A DNA stretch of 64,000 nucleotides from NCBI RefSeq assembly GCF_000730625.1, contig NZ_BBIT01000005.1:310001-374000 (forward strand). The letters run 5' to 3'. The translations under genes and the position numbers were made by a program. This document shows, in pieces, positions 51,579-60,498 of the stretch (position 1 is the first letter of the stretch; every line of letters begins with the position of its first letter). Below the pieces are notes generated by a model. The model ran no database searches, was not told the origin of the DNA, and saw only the letters and a list, made by a program, of their open reading frames with translations. This DNA comes from Pseudomonas oryzihabitans NBRC 102199 (GTDB lineage Bacteria > Pseudomonadota > Gammaproteobacteria > Pseudomonadales > Pseudomonadaceae).

Positions 51579-52748
51579 ATGCTGTCATCAGACCAAAAGG
51601 CCATCATCAAGGCCACCGTCCCCCTGCTGGAAACCGGCGGGGAAATCCTGACCCGGCATTTCTACGACAGATTGCTCGGCGACAACCCCGAGATCCGCCC
51701 GCTGTTCAACGGTGCCCACCAGGCCAGCGGTGCCCAGGCCCGGGCGCTGGCGCGCGCGGTGCTGATGTACGCCCGCTACATCGATCGCCTGGATACCCTG
51801 GGGCCGCTGGTGGAGCAGATCGTCAACAAGCACGTCTCGCTGCAGGTGCAGCCGGACCACTATCCGCTGGTGGGCATCGCCCTGCTGCAGAGCATCCGCG
51901 AGGTGCTGGGCGCCGAGGTGGCCACCGATGCGGTGATCGACGCCTGGGCCGCCGCCTATGGCCAGCTGGCCAATCTGCTGATCGGTGCCGAGGAGCAGCG
52001 CTACGCCGCCCAGGCCGAGGCGCCCGGTGGCTGGCGTGGTGGGCGGGCGTTCCGCATCGCGCGGATCGAGCCGGAAAGCGAAGAGATCAGCTCCTTCTAC
52101 CTGGAGCCGGTGGACGGCCTGCCGACCAGCATCGCCCAGCCCGGCCAGTACCTGGGGCTGAGCCTGACGCTGGACGGGGTCGAATACCGCCGCAACTACT
52201 CGATCTCGGCCGCCAGCGAAGGCCGTGGCTATCGCATCAGCGTCAAGCATCAGCCGGGTGGGGTGGTCTCGCGCTACCTGCATACCGACGCCCATGAGGG
52301 CACCGTGCTGCAGGTCTTCGCACCGGCCGGCGAGTTCGTCCTGCAGGAATCGACCAAGCCGCTGCTGCTGATCGCCGGTGGCGTCGGCATCACGCCGCTG
52401 CTGCCCATGGTGTCGGCGGCGCTGCCGAGCGGGCGGCCGATCCAGCTGATCCATTGCACCCGCCATGTCGGGGTCCAGGCCTTCGGGCACTGGCTGGAAG
52501 AGCAGGCCGCCCACCATCCACAACTGCAGCTGTATTTCTGCTACAGCGAACCGGTGGCGGAAGAGGCCTATGCCTCGCGCCTGGATCGGGCGCGCCTGCA
52601 GCGTTGGCTGCCCAAGGATCGCGACCTGGACGTCTATCTTCTCGGCCCGCAGCCGTTCATGGCCCAGGTGCGCCGTGATCTGCTGGAGCTGGGCGTGCCG
52701 GAAAAGCAGATCCGCCATGAGTTCTTCGGACCCGCCTCGGACCTCTGA
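51579..52748 (+). CDS. hmp: Flavohemoglobin, nitric oxide dioxygenase
   Basis: Encodes 389 residues: a globin domain (1-about 140, MLSSDQKAIIKATVPLLETGG, proximal-histidine region VNKHVSLQVQPDHY), an FAD-binding domain with RRNYSISAA, and an NAD-binding domain with LIAGGVGITPLLPMV. It oxidises NO to nitrate using oxygen and NADH. The start is at 51579; an open frame upstream is not homologous. Controlled by the divergent NorR. The P. aeruginosa name is fhp. Confidence 0.96.
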   Translation: MLSSDQKAIIKATVPLLETGGEILTRHFYDRLLGDNPEIRPLFNGAHQASGAQARALARAVLMYARYIDRLDTLGPLVEQIVNKHVSLQVQPDHYPLVGIALLQSIREVLGAEVATDAVIDAWAAAYGQLANLLIGAEEQRYAAQAEAPGGWRGGRAFRIARIEPESEEISSFYLEPVDGLPTSIAQPGQYLGLSLTLDGVEYRRNYSISAASEGRGYRISVKHQPGGVVSRYLHTDAHEGTVLQVFAPAGEFVLQESTKPLLLIAGGVGITPLLPMVSAALPSGRPIQLIHCTRHVGVQAFGHWLEEQAAHHPQLQLYFCYSEPVAEEAYASRLDRARLQRWLPKDRDLDVYLLGPQPFMAQVRRDLLELGVPEKQIRHEFFGPASDL

Positions 52749-52785
52749 AAAAAAGACGCCCACTGCCGTTGGGCAGTGGGCGTCT
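52747..52785 (-). terminator. Terminator for the DUF1161 gene
   Basis: A perfect 14-base stem (52754-52767 with 52772-52785) and a four-base loop is followed on the minus strand by a seven-T run that abuts the hmp stop. It serves the minus-strand gene and probably also blocks the convergent hmp transcript. Confidence 0.88.
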
Positions 52786-52836
52786 CTTCGCGAGAACCCA
52801 GGCGCCACCTGTGGGTAGCGCCCTGCGGTCCTGGAC

Positions 52837-53064
52837 CTAGCGACGCTGGTAGACGATGTCCTTGCTACCGCCTTCACAGCTGCCCACCACCTTGGCGGAG
52901 GCGCTGGCACTGCCCTTGTCCACCACCTCGAGGCTGTAGTTCGCCACCTGCTTGGCCTGCAGCTTGGCATCGATATCGGCCTTGACCGTGTCGCACGAGG
53001 TGCCGGCGGCAAAGGCACCGCCGCTCAGGGCCAACAAACCGAGGGTGATCACGATTCTACGCAT
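52837..53064 (-). CDS. DUF1161 small exported protein
   Basis: A 75-residue protein with a signal peptide (MRRIVITLGLLALSGGAFA) and a mature part with two cysteines (TSCDTVKADIDAK and VVGSCEGGSKDIVY) likely forming a disulfide. It matches the DUF1161 family of small periplasmic proteins; its role is unknown. The next gene upstream on the same strand is dodecin, 44 bases away. Confidence 0.88.
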   Translation of the reverse strand: MRRIVITLGLLALSGGAFAAGTSCDTVKADIDAKLQAKQVANYSLEVVDKGSASASAKVVGSCEGGSKDIVYQRR

Positions 53065-53108
53065 CTTGCCTGTCCTTTTGCGGGGGGGAGGGAGGTCTGG
53101 AATGCTGC

Positions 53109-53324
53109 TCAGCTGGCTTCGATACGGAAGCCGATCTTCAGGGTGACCTGATAATGGGCCACCTTGGCGTCCTGGATATGACCGCGGATTTCACCCACCT
53201 CGAACCATTCCAGGTTCTTGACCGACTTGGCGGTCTCGGCGAGGGCGTTGTTGATGGCGTCCTCGACACTGGTGGTGGAAGAGCCAACGATTTCCAGCTT
53301 CTTGTAGGTGTGATGATCGGACAT
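53109..53324 (-). CDS. Dodecin, flavin-storage protein
   Basis: A 71-residue protein, MSDHHTYKKLEIVGSSTTSVEDAI at the start, with the conserved LEWFEVGEIRGHI segment whose tryptophan stacks on bound flavin in known dodecins. It forms a hollow dodecamer that sequesters FMN or riboflavin. The start at 53324 has AGGAG six bases upstream, so an earlier in-frame start at 53345 is rejected. Confidence 0.93.
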   Translation of the reverse strand: MSDHHTYKKLEIVGSSTTSVEDAINNALAETAKSVKNLEWFEVGEIRGHIQDAKVAHYQVTLKIGFRIEAS

Positions 53325-53542
53325 GAAACTCTCCTGGGTCAGCAATGACGGGCGCTGCAGCGGTTAGCCGGCAACGCGTTGACCGGTGTCGCGGTCGACT
53401 CGCCGGGAAGGGTGCCTCTGCCATTTGAGGCCGCGAAAGGCCCCGATAAGTTCACTGCCCAGGCTCTCGCCCACGGCTTTGCAGCACTTTCCAACGGCTC
53501 GGTAGTCACATTTCCTGAATCCGTCCATCCCAGGAGGTTGTC

Positions 53543-53866
53543 ATGGCCCGTAACACCGATTACCAGGCGTCCATCGCCAGCATCGAGAACGAAATCAACA
53601 GCCTGCTCGACTCGCTGGCATCGCTGAAGAAGAACGCTGCACGCGAATCCCGCAGCAGTCTGAATTCCTTCAAGAGCACCGCTCGCGAAGCCCTGCACCA
53701 TTCGGGCGATTCGCTGGAAGAGGTCTATGACGACGTGCGTCGCCTGACCCGTCAGTACGGGCGCGCCGCCAGCGGCGTGGCGCGCGAACATCCCTGGGCC
53801 ACCGTCGGCATCGCCGCCGGCGTGACCGTCCTGGTCGGCTGGGCGCTGCTGCGCGGCGACCACTGA
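53543..53866 (+). CDS. DUF883/ElaB-YqjD-family membrane-anchored protein
   Basis: A 107-residue protein with an amphipathic helical N-terminus (about 5-85) and a C-terminal membrane anchor (EHPWATVGIAAGVTVLVGWALLRGDH) carrying the family's glycine-rich helix. E. coli relatives bind ribosomes at the inner membrane in stationary phase. AGGAGG lies six bases upstream of the ATG, an excellent start. Divergent from dodecin with a 218-base gap. Confidence 0.9.
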   Translation: MARNTDYQASIASIENEINSLLDSLASLKKNAARESRSSLNSFKSTAREALHHSGDSLEEVYDDVRRLTRQYGRAASGVAREHPWATVGIAAGVTVLVGWALLRGDH

Positions 53867-53877
53867 TCGTGGCGGTT

Positions 53878-53902
53878 CGAGGCATCCTCAAGGGGTGCCT
53901 CG
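53878..53902. terminator. Possible bidirectional terminator between DUF883 gene and trpI
   Basis: CGAGGCA (53878-53884) pairs with TGCCTCG (53896-53902) across an imperfect inner region. It lies in the 40-base gap between two convergent genes. There is no T-run in either direction, so the call is weak. Confidence 0.4.
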
Positions 53903-53906
53903 GGCG

Positions 53907-54803
53907 CTAGCGCTCGGCCAGCTCGGTTCTGAGCCAGGCCGCCAATCGCTCCACCCGTTCATCCGCCAGCCGACCCGGCGCCCACAGCGCCAACTCCGCA
54001 CCGGTCGCCGCAAAACCCCAGGGTGCCACCAGCCGGCCCGCCTTCAGATCCGCCGCCACCAGTGGCTCCGGCGCGATCGCCACGCCCAATCCCGATAGCG
54101 CCGCCTCCAGCAGGTAATAGAGGTGCTCGAAGCCCTGCCCGTACTCCAGCTCCGGTGCCTCCAGGCCCTGGGTGGCGAACCACTGTGGCCAGGCCTGGGG
54201 CCGTGACAGGGTGTGCAGCAGGCGTTCCGCCAGCAAGGCCTGCAGGTCGCCGTCCCGCAATCTCAGATAGGCCGGGCAATAGGGGCTCAGCACCGGACCG
54301 ATGCGCTCAGGCGCCAGGTGATAGGGCATCACGTCCTGTGGCGGCGCCGTCTCGGTGAACAGCAGGCTGGCATCCAGGCCGGCAGCGGCCAGCGGGGTGT
54401 CGTCGGTACGGGTCGAAAGGTGCAGGCGCAACTCCGGCAGATCGCGATTGAGGCGATCCAGCCGCGGAATGAACCAGCGCGCCACCAGACTGCCCGGGCA
54501 GCCCAGCACGAAGGGCCCCTGGCGACTGCCGGCCTTGAGTTCGGCGCTCACCTCGCGCAGGCGCTCGAAGACCTCGCCACTCACCTCGCGCAGCCGCAGA
54601 CCGGCTTCGGTCAACGCCAGACCACGGCCTTCGCGACGAAACAGCGCCACCCCCAGTTGTTCCTCCAGCGCACGGATCTGGCGACTTACGGCGCCATGGG
54701 TCACGTGCAGCTCGTCCCCGGCACGGCTCATGCCACCCAGACGAGCAGTGGCTTCGAAGGCGCGCAGGGCATTCAGGGGAGGCAGGTCGCGGGGATCGCT
54801 CAT
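53907..54803 (-). CDS. trpI: LysR-type activator of trpBA
   Basis: Encodes 298 residues that closely match Pseudomonas TrpI, for example [45 protein letters not shown] and [28 protein letters not shown] in part. TrpI activates trpBA when indoleglycerol phosphate accumulates. The start at 54803 ([11 protein letters not shown]) fits homologues better than the upstream in-frame ATG at 54827. Divergent from trpBA. Confidence 0.94.
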   Translation of the reverse strand: MSDPRDLPPLNALRAFEATARLGGMSRAGDELHVTHGAVSRQIRALEEQLGVALFRREGRGLALTEAGLRLREVSGEVFERLREVSAELKAGSRQGPFVLGCPGSLVARWFIPRLDRLNRDLPELRLHLSTRTDDTPLAAAGLDASLLFTETAPPQDVMPYHLAPERIGPVLSPYCPAYLRLRDGDLQALLAERLLHTLSRPQAWPQWFATQGLEAPELEYGQGFEHLYYLLEAALSGLGVAIAPEPLVAADLKAGRLVAPWGFAATGAELALWAPGRLADERVERLAAWLRTELAER

Positions 54804-54804
54804 C

Positions 54805-54820
54805 TGTGAGATTTCCTGAC
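54805..54820 (+). promoter_or_regulatory. Candidate TrpI operator
   Basis: TGTGAG (54805-54810) and CTGAC (54816-54820) form an imperfect dyad in the trpI-trpB gap, about 80 bases upstream of trpB. The spacing and position fit a LysR-type activator site, and the half-sites resemble what I recall of the P. aeruginosa TrpI site. Confidence 0.55.
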
Positions 54821-54895
54821 GGGTCATCGCGATCTTATCGATTTATCAGCGGCACTCAAGCAGGTAAGGTAGATCCATCTTCGCAGGAGAATCCC

Positions 54896-56104
54896 ATGAC
54901 CCAGACCGCTTATCGCCAGGGCCCCGACGCTCAAGGCATGTTCGGCCAGTTCGGTGGCCGCTATGTCGCCGAAACCCTGATGCCGCTGATCCTTGATCTG
55001 CAGCGCGAATACGAGACCGCCATGGACGATCCGGCGTTTCTCGAGCAACTGGCCTACTTCCAGCGCGACTACGTCGGTCGGCCCAATCCGCTGTACTTTG
55101 CCGAGCGCCTGACCGAGCACTTCGGCGGCGCCAAGATCTATCTCAAGCGCGAAGAGCTGAACCACACCGGCGCGCACAAGATCAACAACTGCATCGGCCA
55201 GATCCTGCTGGCCAAGCGCATGGGCAAGACCCGCATCATCGCCGAGACCGGCGCCGGCATGCACGGCGTGGCCACCGCCACCGTGGCCGCGCGTTTCGGC
55301 CTGCCCTGCGTCATCTACATGGGCAGCACCGACATCGACCGCCAGCAGGCCAACGTCTTCCGCATGAAGCTGCTGGGCGCCGAGGTAATTCCGGTCACCT
55401 CCGGTACCGGCACCCTCAAGGACGCCATGAACGAGGCGCTACGCGACTGGGTGACCAATGTCGCCGACACCTTCTACCTGATCGGTACCGTGGCCGGTCC
55501 GCACCCCTATCCGGCCATCGTCCGCGATTTCCAGGCCGTGATCGGTCGGGAGACCCGCGCCCAGATCCTGGAGAAGGAAGGACGCCTGCCCGACAGCCTG
55601 ATCGCCTGCGTCGGTGGTGGCTCCAACGCCATGGGCCTGTTCCACGAATTCCTCGATGACACTGACGTCGCCATCATCGGCGTCGAAGCCGGCGGCCACG
55701 GTGTCGACACCAGCAAGCACGCCTCCAGCCTCAACGGCGGGATGCCCGGGGTGCTGCACGGCAACCGCACCTTCCTGCTGCAGGACGACGATGGCCAGAT
55801 CATCGACGCCCACTCGATTTCCGCCGGCCTGGACTACCCCGGCATCGGCCCGGAGCACGCCCACCTGCACGACGTGAAGCGCGTGGAATACGTGCCGATC
55901 AACGACGACGAGGCGCTCAAGGCCTTCCACCAGACCTGCCGCCTGGAAGGCATCATCCCGGCGCTGGAAACGGCTCACGCCTTGGCCGAGGCCTTCAAGC
56001 GCGCGCCGCACCTGCCCAAGGACCACCTGATGGTCATCTGCCTCTCGGGCCGCGGCGACAAGGACATGCAGACCGTGATGAGTCACCTGGGAGACAAGCT
56101 ATGA
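54896..56104 (+). CDS. trpB: Tryptophan synthase beta subunit
   Basis: Encodes 402 residues that join indole and serine. The PLP lysine is Lys95 in [11 protein letters not shown]; the phosphate loop is [10 protein letters not shown]. The start at 54896 ([14 protein letters not shown]) has AGGAG six bases upstream; the open frame upstream overlaps the regulatory gap and is not coding. It overlaps trpA by four bases (ATGA). Subunits form an alpha-beta-beta-alpha complex that channels indole. Confidence 0.98.
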   Translation: MTQTAYRQGPDAQGMFGQFGGRYVAETLMPLILDLQREYETAMDDPAFLEQLAYFQRDYVGRPNPLYFAERLTEHFGGAKIYLKREELNHTGAHKINNCIGQILLAKRMGKTRIIAETGAGMHGVATATVAARFGLPCVIYMGSTDIDRQQANVFRMKLLGAEVIPVTSGTGTLKDAMNEALRDWVTNVADTFYLIGTVAGPHPYPAIVRDFQAVIGRETRAQILEKEGRLPDSLIACVGGGSNAMGLFHEFLDDTDVAIIGVEAGGHGVDTSKHASSLNGGMPGVLHGNRTFLLQDDDGQIIDAHSISAGLDYPGIGPEHAHLHDVKRVEYVPINDDEALKAFHQTCRLEGIIPALETAHALAEAFKRAPHLPKDHLMVICLSGRGDKDMQTVMSHLGDKL

Positions 56105-56907
56105 GCCGCCTGGAAACCCGCTTCGCCGCGCTGAAGGCCGAGGGCCGTGCGGCCCTGGTCACCTACACCACCGCCGGCGATCCGGACTATGACACCGCTC
56201 TGGCCATCCTCAAGGGCCTGCCGGCGGCCGGTGCCGACGTCATCGAGCTGGGCATGCCCTTCACCGATCCCATGGCCGACGGCCCGGCCATCCAGGCCGC
56301 TGCCCTGCGCGCCCTGCAGGCGGGTCAGAATCTGGCCAAGACCCTGGAGATGGTGCGCGACTTCCGACGTGGGGAAGGCGAGACGCCGCTGGTGCTGATG
56401 GGCTACTACAACCCCATCCATCGCTATGGCGTGGAGCGCTTCCTGGCGGAAGCCGCCGAAGCGGGCGTGGATGGCCTGATCGTGGTCGATCTGCCACCCG
56501 AGCACGACGCCGAGCTGGCGCTGCCAGCCCAGGCCGCCGGCATCGACTTCATTCGCCTGACCACCCCGACCACCGACGACGCCCGCTTGCCGCGGGTGCT
56601 CAACACCAGCTCCGGCTTCGTCTACTACGTGTCCGTCGCTGGCGTCACCGGTGCCGGCTCGGCCACCACCGAACACGTCGAGGCCGCCGTGGCGCGCCTG
56701 CGCCGCTTCACCGACCTGCCCCTGGCCGTCGGCTTCGGCATCCGTACCCCCGAGCAGGCGCGGGTGATCGCTCGCATCGCCGATGGTGTGGTGGTGGGCT
56801 CGGCCTTCGTCGATCAGATCGCCAAGGCCGAGTCCTCGGGCGCTGCCATCGACGGCGTGCTCGGCCTCTGCAAGCAGCTGTCGGACAGCGTGCGCACCGC
56901 GCGCTAG
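56101..56907 (+). CDS. trpA: Tryptophan synthase alpha subunit
   Basis: Encodes 268 residues that cleave indoleglycerol phosphate to indole. The catalytic acids sit in [19 protein letters not shown] (glutamate and aspartate), and [14 protein letters not shown] and GFGIRTPEQ are the phosphate-binding loops. The length is normal. It is translationally coupled to trpB and ends at a terminator. Confidence 0.97.
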   Translation: MSRLETRFAALKAEGRAALVTYTTAGDPDYDTALAILKGLPAAGADVIELGMPFTDPMADGPAIQAAALRALQAGQNLAKTLEMVRDFRRGEGETPLVLMGYYNPIHRYGVERFLAEAAEAGVDGLIVVDLPPEHDAELALPAQAAGIDFIRLTTPTTDDARLPRVLNTSSGFVYYVSVAGVTGAGSATTEHVEAAVARLRRFTDLPLAVGFGIRTPEQARVIARIADGVVVGSAFVDQIAKAESSGAAIDGVLGLCKQLSDSVRTAR

Positions 56908-56923
56908 GCCCTCGCCAGCCTCG

Positions 56924-56952
56924 AAAAAGACCGCATCAGGCGGTCTTTTTTT
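56924..56952 (+). terminator. Rho-independent terminator after trpBA
   Basis: AAAAGACCGC (56925-56934) pairs with GCGGTCTTTT (56940-56949) around a five-base loop, with three further T. It follows the trpA stop by 17 bases. Confidence 0.93.
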
Positions 56953-57639
56953 ATGTCCGGACAGCCTGCAAGCTGTGCATAACTTTGTGGGCAGTCTGTT
57001 CGCTATCGGCGCAAAGCCGCGTGCCAGAAGGGCTGGGCAGGTATTGTCCCTGTTGATCGAATCTGCTACGACCTCACTCGTTGAGTCAGGCTGCGAACGC
57101 CGGACCGCCTTGCCGTCATTGCCCGACAGGTAAAGGCTGTGGATAAGCCTTGGGCAAGTTGTCAGCAACCGATCAGGCGGTTGTCCGGACAAAATTGTTC
57201 ATTAAATAGCCAATTTCGTTCAGGTCGCTCAGGCGGCCGAAGGCGCACTCCGCGGTCCGGTTTTCCCACATCTGCTGTGTGCGTGCCTGTGGAAAAGATG
57301 TGGGACCTGGCCTGTACGCCATGGCTGGCAAGGCCTGCAGGGGATCGTACAAAAAATGATCAATCCTCTTTTAGGTGTTTTCCACAACCCACAATAGAGC
57401 TGCATAGGGCTGTGGATAGGTTGTTCGTCTAGTGCCAGAGGCCATAGCTGGCGCGGCTTCCAGAGAATCGATCAAATAATGACCAGTTTTCCGGGTTATT
57501 CCCGAGTCAAGGGATTTCTGCTGCCAGCCCAAGGAGTTATCCACGTCTGTTCAGCGCCGTACTCAGCGATCGCCGCTAAAAGCCCTGTGGATAAGTCTGT
57601 TGATTTTCTGTTTGGAAGCCTGTGTACGACAGCATTGGT
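56953..57639. other. Long gene-free region rich in DnaA-box sequences
   Basis: About 690 bases between the trpBA terminator and the DUF2141 gene. Exact boxes TGTGGATAA are at 57138-57146 and 57586-57594. TGTGCATAA at 56974-56982 fits the relaxed TTATNCACA consensus, and one-mismatch copies lie at 57378-57386, 57411-57419 and 57537-57545. A perfect palindrome TTGTCCGGACAA is at 57181-57192. The 13-mer CAAAAAATGATCA at 57350-57362 is identical to 8865-8877 in the mnmG-mnmE gap. No credible gene or RNA is seen. Confidence 0.75.
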
Positions 57640-58050
57640 CTAGCGCAGCGTCACCTGCTGGAGCAGGCCTGCGGCCGGCAGGGTGAAGGCGCATTCCTCG
57701 AAGGTGGCCATGCGCATGCGCAGTGGCGGATTGTTGCTGTAGCCGTATTGTTCGGCGGGCATGCCGATGAAATTGGTGTCCAGCGAGCTGTTGCCGTTGC
57801 TGTCGTGGATGACCGACACGGCATAGCGCCCGGGCGGCAGCTCGAAGCGCTGCTCCTGGGTACCCGCCTGCGCGGCGAGATGGGCCTGGGCCACGGGCGT
57901 CTTGTGCGCTTTCCAGGCCGCTTCGCTATCGAATACCGCCAGCAGCAACTGGCCCCCCGAGGCATCGACCGTCTCCACCCGTACCTGCAGTTCGGCGGCC
58001 TGCAAGAGACCGCTCAGACCGAGACCAGCAACCAGCAACAGAGACTTCAT
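57640..58050 (-). CDS. DUF2141 exported protein
   Basis: A 136-residue protein with a signal peptide (MKSLLLVAGLGLSGLLQAAE) and a beta-rich DUF2141 domain, including LPPGRYAVSVIHDSNGNSSLDTNF and GMPAEQYGYSNN. It is probably periplasmic, with unknown function. I choose the start at 58050, six bases from AAGGA; an ATG two codons earlier is also possible. It is 10 bases downstream of the HAD phosphatase gene, in the same direction. Confidence 0.9.
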   Translation of the reverse strand: MKSLLLVAGLGLSGLLQAAELQVRVETVDASGGQLLLAVFDSEAAWKAHKTPVAQAHLAAQAGTQEQRFELPPGRYAVSVIHDSNGNSSLDTNFIGMPAEQYGYSNNPPLRMRMATFEECAFTLPAAGLLQQVTLR

Positions 58051-58060
58051 GGGCATTCCT

Positions 58061-58693
58061 TCAGCAGGGGGAGGGCAGCAGCCGCAGCAACTCGGCCGGT
58101 TGTTCGAAGAAAAGATCGGGTTGCTGCGCGCGCAGCGTCGTGGGGCAGCCATAGCCCCAGGCCACGGCGGCGCAGCCCAGTCCGGCGCGGCGAGCGGCCT
58201 GCAGATCGCGCAGTTCGTCACCGACATAGAGGGCCTCGGCCGGCGTAATCCCCTGGCGGTGGAGCAGGCGCTTCAGACGCCGCGCCTTGCCCAGCAGGGG
58301 GATGTCGAATTCGCCAGCGGCGAACAGGCGTCCGGCCTGGGGTAACACCTGGTGCACGGCCGCGGCGGAGTTGGAAGTCGCCAGGCCCAGCTGCAGACCA
58401 CTGGCCTGCAAGCGGTCGAGGGTGGCGGGAATCTCGGCGAAGGGCAGGACCTGAGCGCCACGCTGGACCAGCAGGCGGCGATAGTGCCGGGCAATGCGGG
58501 GCACCTGCCAGAGCGGGATGCCCAGGCTGTCGAGCAGACCGGTCAGGGAGGAGGCGCGCAATCGGGGCCATTCGTCGGCGGCTGGTTGGCGAAAGCCATG
58601 GGTCTGCGCCAGCTCGCCGAGACAGCTCAGCAGAAAGGGCAGGCTGTCCGCCAGGGTGCCGTCGAAGTCGAAGATGACGTAGCGATAGCTCAT
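58061..58693 (-). CDS. HAD-superfamily phosphatase (phosphoglycolate-phosphatase-like)
   Basis: A 210-residue HAD hydrolase. Motif I is FDFDGTLADSLPFLL, motif II is LGLATSNSAAAV, motif III lysine is in LLGKARRLKRLL, and motif IV is YVGDELRDLQAARRAG. A helical cap follows motif I, as in Gph and PpaX. The substrate is unknown. The start is at 58693; upstream in-frame codons lack homology, and the ribosome-binding site is weak. Confidence 0.87.
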   Translation of the reverse strand: MSYRYVIFDFDGTLADSLPFLLSCLGELAQTHGFRQPAADEWPRLRASSLTGLLDSLGIPLWQVPRIARHYRRLLVQRGAQVLPFAEIPATLDRLQASGLQLGLATSNSAAAVHQVLPQAGRLFAAGEFDIPLLGKARRLKRLLHRQGITPAEALYVGDELRDLQAARRAGLGCAAVAWGYGCPTTLRAQQPDLFFEQPAELLRLLPSPC

Positions 58694-58790
58694 GCGAGAG
58701 AGGCGCGGTGGGCGAAGGCGCCAGCGTAGCGGTCGCCTCCCGGTTTTGCCACCGCGACGGGATCCGGCAGGGGCGTCCCTGCCGGACAGG

Positions 58791-60416
58791 TCACACGCGG
58801 AAGCGGCGGATCTGGCCGTTGAGCTCCACTGCCAGTTCGGAGAGCTGCTGGCTGGCGGCGCGGGTCTGCTCGGCACCGGCGGCGGTCTGCACCGACAGAT
58901 CGCGGATGCGCACCAGGTTGCGATCCACCTCGCGGGCCACCTGGGCCTGCTCTTCGGCGGCGCTGGCGATCACCAGGTTGCGCTCGTCGATGCCCGACAC
59001 CGACTGGGCGATGGCGGCCAGGGCGGCGTTGGCCGACTGCGCCTGCTCGCGGGTCTGGCGGGCCTGGTCGGCACTGGTCAGCAGCGCATCGACGGTCTGG
59101 CCGGTGCCCTGCTGGATGCTGCCGATCATGCCTTCGATCTCGCGGGTGGATTCGCCGGTGCGATGGGCCAGGGCGCGGACCTCGTCGGCGACCACGGCGA
59201 AGCCACGACCGGCATCACCGGCACGCGCCGCTTCGATGGCGGCGTTGAGCGCCAGCAGGTTGGTCTGCTCGGCGACCGAGCGGATCACGTCCAGCACCTG
59301 GCTGATGTTGCGGGTCTGCTCGGCCAGCTGGCGGGCCTGCTCGCTGGCACCCAGCACGTTTTCGGTAAGCACCTCGATGGCGCCCAGGGTATCGCCCAGC
59401 TGCCGCTGGCCCTGACGCGCGGTATCGGCGGCCTGGCGCGATTCGGACGAGGTGGAGGTGGCGTTGCCAGCCACCTCGTCCACCGCCTGGCTCATCTCGG
59501 TGACGGCGGTGGCCGCCATCTCGATCTCGCTGTTCTGCTGCTGCAGGCCGTGGGCGCTCTCCTGCATGACTGCGGTCATCTCCTCGGCGGCCGAAGCCAG
59601 CTGGGTAGCGGAGTGGCCCAGGTGGCCCAGGGTGTCGCGCAGATTGGTCTGCATCTGCTGCATGGCCTGCAGCAGCTGGGCGGCTTCGTCGTGACCGCGG
59701 GTATCCAGGGTCTGGGTCAGATCGCCATTGGCGATGGTCCGGGCGGCGGCGACGGCCTCGGCGATCGGCCGGGTCATGCTCAGGGTCAGGCGCCAGGCCA
59801 GCAGCACGGTCAGACCCAGGGCCAGGGCGATCACGATCCAGGTGATGGAGGTGGCCTGGGCATAGGTCTCGCCGGAGTGCTGGGAGGCGGCCTTGATGTC
59901 TTCCTGGTTGATCTTGCGCAGGGCTTCGGTGCGCTCGTTCATCTGCACGCCGAGCTGGGCCATGCTGGTCTGGATCAGGCTGCGGGCTTCGTCGAGCTTG
60001 CCGGCGCCGATCAGGTCGGCCAGTTGCGCGGTGTAGCGGACATAGTCGCCGTGGATCTGGCGCAGGGCATCGAAGGCCTGGCGCTCGCGATCGCCGCTGA
60101 GGAGTTTTTCATAGCGACCGAAACCGGCGCCGATGTCGGCGTTGATGCTGTCGATCTTCTTGCGTGTGTTGGCGACGGTGGCGGCATCCGGAATGGCCAG
60201 CAGACGCAGCACCTCGACCCGGGTGCGGGCCAGTTGCAGGGCGAGGTTGTCGGCTTCGACGATGCTGGGCACGTTGTTGGTTTCAATCACCTGGCCCTGG
60301 GTACGGATCTGCGACAGTTGCAGCAGTCCGAACAGGCCCAGACTGGCCACGAGGATGGCCAGCAGGCCGAAACACAGCACACTGCGGATAGCGAGGGAGA
60401 AGGAACGAAAAGTCAC
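58791..60416 (-). CDS. Methyl-accepting chemotaxis protein
   Basis: A 541-residue chemoreceptor: TM1 about 9-31, a periplasmic four-helix-bundle ligand domain about 32-190 (no ligand residues recognised), TM2 about 190-212, HAMP to about 262, then the cytoplasmic signalling domain with the conserved tip EQTNLLALNAAIEAARAGDAGRGFAVVADEVR. The C-terminus (QIRRFRV) lacks a CheR-tethering pentapeptide. It has its own strand neighbours but no che genes nearby. The attractant is unknown. Confidence 0.95.
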   Translation of the reverse strand: MTFRSFSLAIRSVLCFGLLAILVASLGLFGLLQLSQIRTQGQVIETNNVPSIVEADNLALQLARTRVEVLRLLAIPDAATVANTRKKIDSINADIGAGFGRYEKLLSGDRERQAFDALRQIHGDYVRYTAQLADLIGAGKLDEARSLIQTSMAQLGVQMNERTEALRKINQEDIKAASQHSGETYAQATSITWIVIALALGLTVLLAWRLTLSMTRPIAEAVAAARTIANGDLTQTLDTRGHDEAAQLLQAMQQMQTNLRDTLGHLGHSATQLASAAEEMTAVMQESAHGLQQQNSEIEMAATAVTEMSQAVDEVAGNATSTSSESRQAADTARQGQRQLGDTLGAIEVLTENVLGASEQARQLAEQTRNISQVLDVIRSVAEQTNLLALNAAIEAARAGDAGRGFAVVADEVRALAHRTGESTREIEGMIGSIQQGTGQTVDALLTSADQARQTREQAQSANAALAAIAQSVSGIDERNLVIASAAEEQAQVAREVDRNLVRIRDLSVQTAAGAEQTRAASQQLSELAVELNGQIRRFRV

Positions 60417-60498
60417 GGCGGCAGCCCCGGTGAAGAGTGAGGCCCCCTTTAACGGCTAGGGTCACCGTGACTTTATGGTCATCCGTCTTAAATATGAC

